Assembly (NCBI GenBank): GCA_035550715.1 | Contig: DASZOP010000170.1 | Coordinates: forward strand, 1 to 12,768 | Length of the DNA stretch: 12,768 bases | From: DASRVA01 sp035550715 | GTDB lineage: Bacteria > Gemmatimonadota > Gemmatimonadetes > JACCXV01 > JAHWKZ01 | Reading direction: 5' to 3' | Shown here: positions 5,974 to 11,145 of the stretch, piece after piece | How the letters are laid out: each line of letters begins with the position of its first letter | Numbering within the stretch: position 1 is the stretch's first letter | Translations under genes and position numbers: made by a program | The notes under the pieces: generated by a model | What the model saw: the letters and a program-made list of their open reading frames with translations, nothing else | Database searches by the model: none | Told to the model about the DNA's origin: nothing

Positions 5974-7904
5974 TACCGGATCTCCGGCGCATCAGCCGCC
6001 GGCGGCCGCTGGACGGCCGAGCCCGACGGCACGAGGGCCGCCGCCGAGACGGCCTTCGGGATGGTCACCGGGGCCTCGCTGCCGGGGCCCGGAGCCACCG
6101 GCGTGCCGGGCGCTGCAAGCAGCACGGACGGGGCGGCCGAGCCCGACGGCACGAGGGTCGCCGCCGAGACGGGCTTCGGGATGGTCACCGGGGCCTCGCT
6201 GCTGGGGCCCGGGGGCGCCGGCGTGCCGGGCGCCGCAGGCAGCACGGACGGGGCCACGCCGGCCTGGCCGGGGCTCGCCACGACCTTCGCCGTGAGGAAT
6301 ACCACCAGCTCGCGTCGCGACGTCTCCGTCAGGTCGTTCTTGAAGAGCCAGCCCAGGACCGGGATCTTCGAGAGCCAGGGAATCCCTCGCTCGTTGTTGT
6401 TGAAGGCTTCCTGGCGCAGACCCGAGATCACGACCGTGCCGCCGTCCAGGACGTCCGCCTGCGTGACCGTCTGCCGGGTGGCCACGATCGGCGCGATCAG
6501 GAACGGCGTGTTGATGCGCTCCACCTCGGTCTCGTCCTTCACCGCGATCGTGAGCACGATCCGGCCATCGCCCACGACGCGCGGAGTGACCTGCAGACGC
6601 GTCGTCACGTCCTGGAAGGTAATCGAGGCCTGCTGCGTCCCGCCCACGCCGGTGATGCTGATGATCGGGAACTTCCGGCCGCTGGCTACGGTCGCCGGCT
6701 GGTTGTCGACCGTCATCAGGCTGGGCGAGGAGAGGACGCGCGCCCGGTTCTGCCCTTCGAGCGCCTGCAGCTGGACGTCCAGGGCGAAGTTCGACGCGAG
6801 CCAGCCGAGCCCGAGTCCGAAGGGGTTCGCGCCGAGCAGCAGGGAGCCCAGCTGGGCGGGGAAGTTGGCGGCCGTCGTCGGTGTCGCCGCGCCGGCGGTC
6901 TCAGCCGAGATCGGTCCACCCGGGGGAGCGCCCTTCACGTCGATGATGGGCCCGGTGGACGAGGCCCGCGGCGTCCACGCCCCGCCCCAGATCACGCCGA
7001 GGGACCGCGCGTCCTGCCGCAGCATCTCGACCAGCCGGGCCTCGATGAGAACCGACGAGGCGGGCCGGTCGACCTTGTCGATGAACTCTCGGATCTTGGC
7101 CAGGTAGTCGGGGACGTCCCGGACGATCAGGGAGTTGGTCCGCTGGTCGACGGTGAGCGAGCCCCGCGGGGACAGCATGCCCGCCGACTTGCCCTCTTCC
7201 TTCTTGATGCCGCCCGTGATCGCCTCCTCGACACCCTTTTCTTCCAGCGTGGTGATCGAGTCGGTGAAGAAGTCGATGCTCTGCACGCGCTTGATGCCGA
7301 CGTGCCCGTACTTGAGCTTGTGCACTTCCTCGCCCAGGGGGGCCAGCAGGTCGTCCAGCTGCTTCCGCTTGACCTCGAACTCCTGGCGAGCCAGCGCGGC
7401 CGCGCGCTCCTGCTCGGCGAGGCGGAGGTCGGCCTCCTTGCGTCGCTGGGAGATCTCGACCTCGCGTTGCTCGGCCTTGAAGGCCGCCTCGGCCTCCTTG
7501 GTGAGGTTCTCGAGCTTGTCGACCCGAATGATGTTGCCTTCCTGCACGTACGCAAGCTTCGCCGCGCGCACGACGGAGTCGAGGGCCTGCTGCCAGGGAA
7601 CGTTCTGAAGCTTGACCGTCACCTTGCCCTTGACGTCATCGCTCGTGACGATGTTGAGCCCGCTGAACTCGGCCAGGATGCGAAGGATGTTGTTGATGTC
7701 CGCATCCTTGAAGTCCAGCGAGATGAGCCGGGGGCGCTGCGGCCCGGCCGGCGCTTGGGCAACGATCGGGGCCCGGAGCTGGGCCACCAGCACGGGGCTG
7801 CCCGCCACCTCGCCTCCCCTCGCCGCCCCCGCGAGGGCGAAGCTCCAGGCACAGCCCAGCAGGACCAGGACTCCTCGTCTAGCCACGCCGCTCCCCCCAA
7901 TCAT
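5973..7904 (-). CDS. pilQ: Type IV pilus outer-membrane secretin PilQ
   Basis: PilQ forms the outer-membrane gated ring through which the pilus fibre passes. The 643-residue protein has a signal peptide (to about 29), an STN domain (60-130: LISLDFKDADINNILRILAE), a charged Lys/Glu/Arg coiled-coil-like linker (131-194), a secretin N/NolW segment (to about 281: GSLTVDQRTNSLIVRDVPD) and the secretin barrel (285-543), including VLIEARLVEM, RVLSSPSLMTVDNQPA, DVLDGGTVVISGL and GIPWLSKIPVLGWLF. It lacks the N-terminal AMIN domains common in PilQ. The C-terminus (551-630) is two 40-residue Pro/Ala-rich copies. I use ATG 7904, giving a conventional signal peptide; a GTG at 7886 with GGGGGGAG upstream is an alternative. 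A frame extension further upstream merely overlaps pilP and pilO. The next gene starts inside its stop codon. Confidence 0.95.
   Translation of the reverse strand: MIGGSGVARRGVLVLLGCAWSFALAGAARGGEVAGSPVLVAQLRAPIVAQAPAGPQRPRLISLDFKDADINNILRILAEFSGLNIVTSDDVKGKVTVKLQNVPWQQALDSVVRAAKLAYVQEGNIIRVDKLENLTKEAEAAFKAEQREVEISQRRKEADLRLAEQERAAALARQEFEVKRKQLDDLLAPLGEEVHKLKYGHVGIKRVQSIDFFTDSITTLEEKGVEEAITGGIKKEEGKSAGMLSPRGSLTVDQRTNSLIVRDVPDYLAKIREFIDKVDRPASSVLIEARLVEMLRQDARSLGVIWGGAWTPRASSTGPIIDVKGAPPGGPISAETAGAATPTTAANFPAQLGSLLLGANPFGLGLGWLASNFALDVQLQALEGQNRARVLSSPSLMTVDNQPATVASGRKFPIISITGVGGTQQASITFQDVTTRLQVTPRVVGDGRIVLTIAVKDETEVERINTPFLIAPIVATRQTVTQADVLDGGTVVISGLRQEAFNNNERGIPWLSKIPVLGWLFKNDLTETSRRELVVFLTAKVVASPGQAGVAPSVLPAAPGTPAPPGPSSEAPVTIPKPVSAATLVPSGSAAPSVLLAAPGTPVAPGPGSEAPVTIPKAVSAAALVPSGSAVQRPPAADAPEIR
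6014..6253 (-). repeat. Two tandem 120-bp copies in the 3' end of pilQ
   Basis: Copies at 6014-6133 and 6134-6253 lie head to tail, exactly 120 bases (40 codons) apart and in frame, with only scattered substitutions. They encode SEAPVTIPK-containing Pro/Ala-rich units at PilQ residues 551-590 and 591-630. The low divergence points to a fairly recent in-frame duplication in a part of PilQ that tolerates length change. Confidence 0.9.
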
Positions 7905-7942
7905 CGACCACCGTGATCGAACCGCGATGGCCACTGGCTTCA

Positions 7943-8488
7943 CTACTGTCCGTCCGGTTTCGGCAACCGGAGCTCGACGGTCCGCTCCCGCACACCGGCC
8001 CCCGGGATATCCTCCCGGACCACGAACCGGACGCGGTCTCGCTCCAGGGCCACGACCTTGCCGCCGAACTTTTCCTCGTTGAGGCGCAGGTAGTAGCCCA
8101 GGCCGTCTGGCGTCTCCACGAGCGCCCGAATCATCTCGGGGTCCTTCACGGCCCACATGACTCCCACGAGCTTCAAGCTCGCGACTTCCTGAATCTTGCG
8201 CTCCTCGCCCGGTTCGAGCTTCCGCACGAGCGGCTCGAACGGGTCCCGGGGACCGCCCGGCGCCGGGGTGCCCGTCGCCGGTGCCGCGGGCGCCTGCGCC
8301 TGCGGGGCGGGCGTCGGGGCAGCCGACGGCGCCGCCGTCGGGGCGGGTGCCTTGGGCACCGGCAGGGGCGTCGGGAACTTCGGCTGAGACTGGGCCCACG
8401 CCGCGGTCGCCAGCAGGCTCAGGACAGCGACGCTCGCCAGCAGCCCGCCCGACCGGGACAACCTTGAAAGAGGCATCATCCGCTCCAT
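7943..8488 (-). CDS. pilP: Type IV pilus periplasmic protein PilP, non-lipidated form
   Basis: PilP links the inner-membrane PilN/PilO pair to PilQ. The 181-residue product has a signal peptide (1-32, AWA cut), a long Pro/Ala linker (about 36-80) and a beta-sandwich HR domain that starts at the typical RDPFEPLVR (81-89) and runs through ASLKLVGVMW and GYYLRLNEEKFGGKV. The classic PilP is a lipoprotein. This one has no lipobox and no cysteine anywhere, so it must be held by protein contacts or by an uncleaved signal anchor. The frame opens with ATG 8488; Met5 (8476) has GGAG six bases upstream and may be the true start. It lies 9 bases after pilO and 38 bases before pilQ. Confidence 0.9.
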   Translation of the reverse strand: MERMMPLSRLSRSGGLLASVAVLSLLATAAWAQSQPKFPTPLPVPKAPAPTAAPSAAPTPAPQAQAPAAPATGTPAPGGPRDPFEPLVRKLEPGEERKIQEVASLKLVGVMWAVKDPEMIRALVETPDGLGYYLRLNEEKFGGKVVALERDRVRFVVREDIPGAGVRERTVELRLPKPDGQ

Positions 8489-8497
8489 CGAGGCTCG

Positions 8498-9148
8498 CTA
8501 GGGCTTGGCTGACGGCTGGGCCGCCGTCGGCCCGGGAGTCGCCGCCACCGCCGGCATCGGCACTGCCTGGAAGACGACCGCCACGAGATCTGCCCGCATG
8601 CTGCCGGGAGACAGCTCGGTCCCCCGCCCGCCCGTGGCCGGAGTTGCTCCCTGGCGCGGCCGGGCCTGGACCTTCACCTCGTTCAAGGTGACGAGTCGGG
8701 GCAGCTGCGCCAGCTGGTCGGCAAACTTCAGCAGGTCGTGGTAGCCCCCGCCCACACCGACCTCCATCGGGATTTCGACGTAGAGCTCCTGGGCCCGGTT
8801 GGGGCGACGTCGCACCTGCCCGACGGTGAGCCCCGACTTGCCCGCGAGGGTCTCCACGCTGCGCAGTACCTGAGCCGACTCGTGCTCGGACGGCAGCCGG
8901 CGGGAGAGCTCGCGCAACTGCGCCTCGAGCGTCTCTCGCTCGCGCTTGATGCGCCCGAGGTTGGCGACCATCTGCTGGGCGTCGCGAACCTGCTTCTGCA
9001 GGTCGTTCCGCTCCAGCTCGAGCTTCGCGGTGTCGTCGCGCAGCTTCCGCACCCCGGGGAAGCTGGCGATGCCGGACCACACGAAGTAGCCCACTCCGAG
9101 GATGAGAAGGCAGATCAGAATGACCTTCTGCCGTTCAGCGCGGTCCAT
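8498..9148 (-). CDS. pilO: Type IV pilus inner-membrane alignment protein PilO
   Basis: PilO pairs with PilN to form the inner-membrane alignment complex of the pilus machine. The 216-residue product has a short cytoplasmic start, one membrane helix (about 9-27), a periplasmic coiled coil (33-85, rich in Leu/Glu/Arg heptads) and a ferredoxin-like domain with the PilO-typical stretch VGVGGGYHDLLKFADQLAQL (130-149) followed by a strand, RLVTLNEVKV. The C-terminal tail (about 195-216) is Ala/Pro rich. The ATG has GGAGAG upstream that overlaps the pilN stop region (12-base gap). Family assignment is secure from topology, motif and its place in the pilMNOPQ order. Confidence 0.94.
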   Translation of the reverse strand: MDRAERQKVILICLLILGVGYFVWSGIASFPGVRKLRDDTAKLELERNDLQKQVRDAQQMVANLGRIKRERETLEAQLRELSRRLPSEHESAQVLRSVETLAGKSGLTVGQVRRRPNRAQELYVEIPMEVGVGGGYHDLLKFADQLAQLPRLVTLNEVKVQARPRQGATPATGGRGTELSPGSMRADLVAVVFQAVPMPAVAATPGPTAAQPSAKP

Positions 9149-9160
9149 CGTTCTCTCCGA

Positions 9161-9892
9161 TCACAGCTTGACCGACGCCGTGACCTCGAAGGCCACGACG
9201 CGCGTCTGCTCGACCCGTTCTGCCTCGGTCACCACGAAGTCGACGTCCGCGAAGATGCCGACCTTGCGCAGGTTGTCCATGAAGTCGGCGATCTGGAAGT
9301 TGTTGAACGCACCGCCCTTGATGACCACGGAGTACCCCGCGAGCTGTGAGACCTCCCGCGTGGTGGGCGCCTGATTCCGTTGCGGCGGTCGCGCCTGGGA
9401 CTCGACCTCGGTGCGCTTGGCCTCGAGCCGACCGAGAGTCTCGCTCATCGGAGCCTGCGTGTCATCGACTCGGACCTTGACTTCCTGCGGCTTCATCTCG
9501 ATCCCGTACAGCCAGACACCCTGCGGGACCGCCCGGAGCACGCCGTTCAGCATGGCCAGCGGCACGCCCTGGCTCTTGGCGACCTTGCCGATGACCTCGA
9601 TCCGGCGCTGAATCTCGACCTTCGCCTTCTCGGCCTGGTCCAGCTCGCTGAGCTGAATCTTCAACTGGTCGTTCTGCGCCTTGAGGCCCGTGATCTGGGT
9701 CTGGAGGTCGCGCTTGGCACTCCAGGCGCGGTACCCGACGGCCCCCATGACCAGCAGCATCAAGACGAAGACCCCGGTCAGGGCTTGGGTGAGGAGGCCG
9801 GCACTGACCCCGGCGCGCGGGGTGGCGACCACCGCACGCCCAGGTCTTGCCGCTCGCGCTTCCCGTGGGAGCAGGTTGACTTTGATGGCCAC
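9161..9892 (-). CDS. pilN: Type IV pilus inner-membrane protein PilN
   Basis: PilN anchors PilM to the membrane and dimerises with PilO. The 243-residue product begins MAIKVNLLPRE; the VNLLP segment is the conserved cytoplasmic peptide that docks into PilM. A membrane helix (about 35-55) is followed by a coiled coil (57-105) and a periplasmic ferredoxin-like domain (about 108-243), with VPQGVWLYGIEMK and FNNFQIADFMDNLRKVGIF. The N-terminal cytoplasmic part is somewhat long because of an Arg/Ala-rich stretch between the motif and the helix. The start is a GTG (9892-9890), supported by the conserved motif beginning at residue 3. It lies 12 bases after pilM and 12 before pilO. Confidence 0.95.
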   Translation of the reverse strand: MAIKVNLLPREARAARPGRAVVATPRAGVSAGLLTQALTGVFVLMLLVMGAVGYRAWSAKRDLQTQITGLKAQNDQLKIQLSELDQAEKAKVEIQRRIEVIGKVAKSQGVPLAMLNGVLRAVPQGVWLYGIEMKPQEVKVRVDDTQAPMSETLGRLEAKRTEVESQARPPQRNQAPTTREVSQLAGYSVVIKGGAFNNFQIADFMDNLRKVGIFADVDFVVTEAERVEQTRVVAFEVTASVKL

Positions 9893-9904
9893 GGCGTCCC
9901 GTCC

Positions 9905-10960
9905 TTACTTCCGGTCGTCCGGATAGCGCATCGCCAGCCCCGTCGCGACGCTCGCGAGCGGCGCCAGCTTCTCGACCATTCCCGCGTCGGTCCCGTTGCT
10001 CACCTCGACCCGCTTGAAGGGATTCGCGCGGATCACTTCGATCCCCCACTGTCCGGCGAGGAACTCCTGGAGTCCGGGAATGAGGGCGCATCCGCCCGAG
10101 AGGAAGATCCGCTGGATGCGCTCGTGCTCGGCGGTGGTGCCGAAATAGTCCAGCGTGCGCTGGATCTCCTGGCCGATCTCCTGGGAGACGAGGTCCAGGA
10201 CCGGCTCGACCTCGACCCAGCTCACCGAGCCCTGCTCGCCTCGCACGATCGCCTCGGCCTCGGCCGGAGCGAGGTCGAAGCGCTGGGCAATCGTCGAGGC
10301 GTACTGCCGGCCTCCGACGAAGATGTCCCGCGCGTACACGTTCATCCCGCCCTGCAGGATGTTGGTGTTGGTGGTCTCGTGGCCGATGTTCACGAGCGCC
10401 ACGACCTCGCTGCCCGGGCCGGGCTCGTTGTGCTGGTACTGCGTCTCCAGCGCGAAAACGTCCACGTCGACCACCACGACGTTGAGCCCGCAGGCCTCGA
10501 CGATGTCCGCGTAGCTCTGGACCTTGCCCTTCTTGACCGCCACCAGCATCACTTCGAGCTGCGGTCCGTCCTGGCGAAGGATCTGGAAATCGATGTTGAC
10601 GTCGTCGATGTCGAAGGGGATGTGCTGCTCCGCCTCCCACCGGATCGACTCGCCGAGCTCGCTTTCCGACATCTTTGGCAGGTTCACGCGCTTGGCGATG
10701 ACGGAGCCCCCTGACACACCGATGACGGCCTCGGTGGCCTGGACGCCCCCCTGCACCAGGGCCTGCCGGATCGCCTGCTGCACCGCGTCCGGCTGCTTGA
10801 CCTCCCCGCCCTGGATGGCCCCCGCGGGCACGTGGGCGATGCCAAACCCGCCCAGCTCGTACCCCGAGCCCTTCGGCTTCAGCTCGACGACCTTGACGGC
10901 GCTCGTGCCGATGTCGAGGCCTACAACTTCCGGTCGCTTCTTCTTCTTCCAGAACGTCAT
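9905..10960 (-). CDS. pilM: Type IV pilus actin-like assembly protein PilM
   Basis: PilM is a cytoplasmic FtsA/actin-fold ATP-binding protein that couples the pilus motors to PilN. The 351-residue length is normal. It has the phosphate-1 motif VGLDIGTSAVKVVEL (13-27), a 1C-type segment (LGESIRWEAEQHIPFDIDDV, 102-121), the phosphate-2 motif VNIGHETTNTNIL (190-202) and the adenosine motif FLSGGCALIPGL (286-297). In phosphate-2 the usual Asp is Asn191; some PilM proteins also have Asn here, so this may not mean loss of ATP binding. The ATG has GAGGA eight bases upstream. It is the first gene of the pil operon, and a promoter candidate lies about 110 bases upstream in the AT-rich gap. Confidence 0.96.
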   Translation of the reverse strand: MTFWKKKKRPEVVGLDIGTSAVKVVELKPKGSGYELGGFGIAHVPAGAIQGGEVKQPDAVQQAIRQALVQGGVQATEAVIGVSGGSVIAKRVNLPKMSESELGESIRWEAEQHIPFDIDDVNIDFQILRQDGPQLEVMLVAVKKGKVQSYADIVEACGLNVVVVDVDVFALETQYQHNEPGPGSEVVALVNIGHETTNTNILQGGMNVYARDIFVGGRQYASTIAQRFDLAPAEAEAIVRGEQGSVSWVEVEPVLDLVSQEIGQEIQRTLDYFGTTAEHERIQRIFLSGGCALIPGLQEFLAGQWGIEVIRANPFKRVEVSNGTDAGMVEKLAPLASVATGLAMRYPDDRK

Positions 10961-11145
10961 GGGTTATTCCTCACTGCCCGCGAGTCTCGCCTAGAGCCCC
11001 CGAAACCCCAAAACTATTTTTTTCCCTCTTCCAGCGTTCTGTTTACATGTCTTTGTAGTAGTTTGTGGCTCGTGAGTATCGCTCGCACAGTGCCCGGGCG
11101 TCAAGATAAAAAAACCTTCAATACTGGCGGGGTGTTACGAGGTGG
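10961..11145 (-). other. AT-rich intergenic region upstream of pilM
   Basis: These 185 bases are about 51% GC by hand count, visibly lower than the flanking genes. They hold A/T runs (seven T at 11026-11032 and seven A at 11108-11114 on the plus strand), the promoter candidate described separately, and a leader of about 108 nucleotides before pilM. I see no open reading frame, tRNA or convincing strong hairpin in it. Confidence 0.6.
11075..11104 (-). promoter_or_regulatory. Candidate sigma70-type promoter of the pilMNOPQ operon
   Basis: On the minus strand TTGACG (11104-11099; five of six matches) and GATACT (11080-11075; four of six) are 18 bases apart. A T-rich tract lies directly upstream of the -35, as in UP elements. 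The predicted start near 11068 would leave a leader of about 108 bases before pilM. No sigma54 -24/-12 pair with correct spacing was found here. The call is a candidate only. Confidence 0.45.

Noticed and set aside
5329..7107. Plus-strand open frame of 592 codons opposite the unknown exported gene and pilQ
   Set aside because: It crosses two coding genes on the other strand and shows no recognisable domain or signal; it is a GC-driven shadow frame.
7905..9080. Upstream extension of the pilQ frame to 1035 codons
   Set aside because: The extension lies over pilP and pilO in another frame and is Arg/Gly/Ala low-complexity; pilQ starts with its signal peptide at 7904 or 7886.
9380..10714. Plus-strand open frame of 444 codons opposite pilN and pilM
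   Set aside because: It is the antisense of two well-identified pilus genes and has no motif of its own.
9905..10960. PilM Asn191 in the phosphate-2 motif as a sign of lost ATP binding
   Set aside because: Asn also occurs at this place in some other PilM proteins as I recall them, and the other nucleotide motifs are intact, so it is not strong evidence of loss.
11060..11090. Sigma54 -24/-12 promoter for the pil operon
   Set aside because: GG and GC pairs are present (TGGCTCG...GCT), but with 12 instead of 10 bases between them.
11108..11145. Intrinsic terminator of the kinase gene before the seven-T run on the minus strand
   Set aside because: I could not find a stable stem directly upstream of the T-run; the T-run is as well explained as an AT-rich element next to the -35 box.
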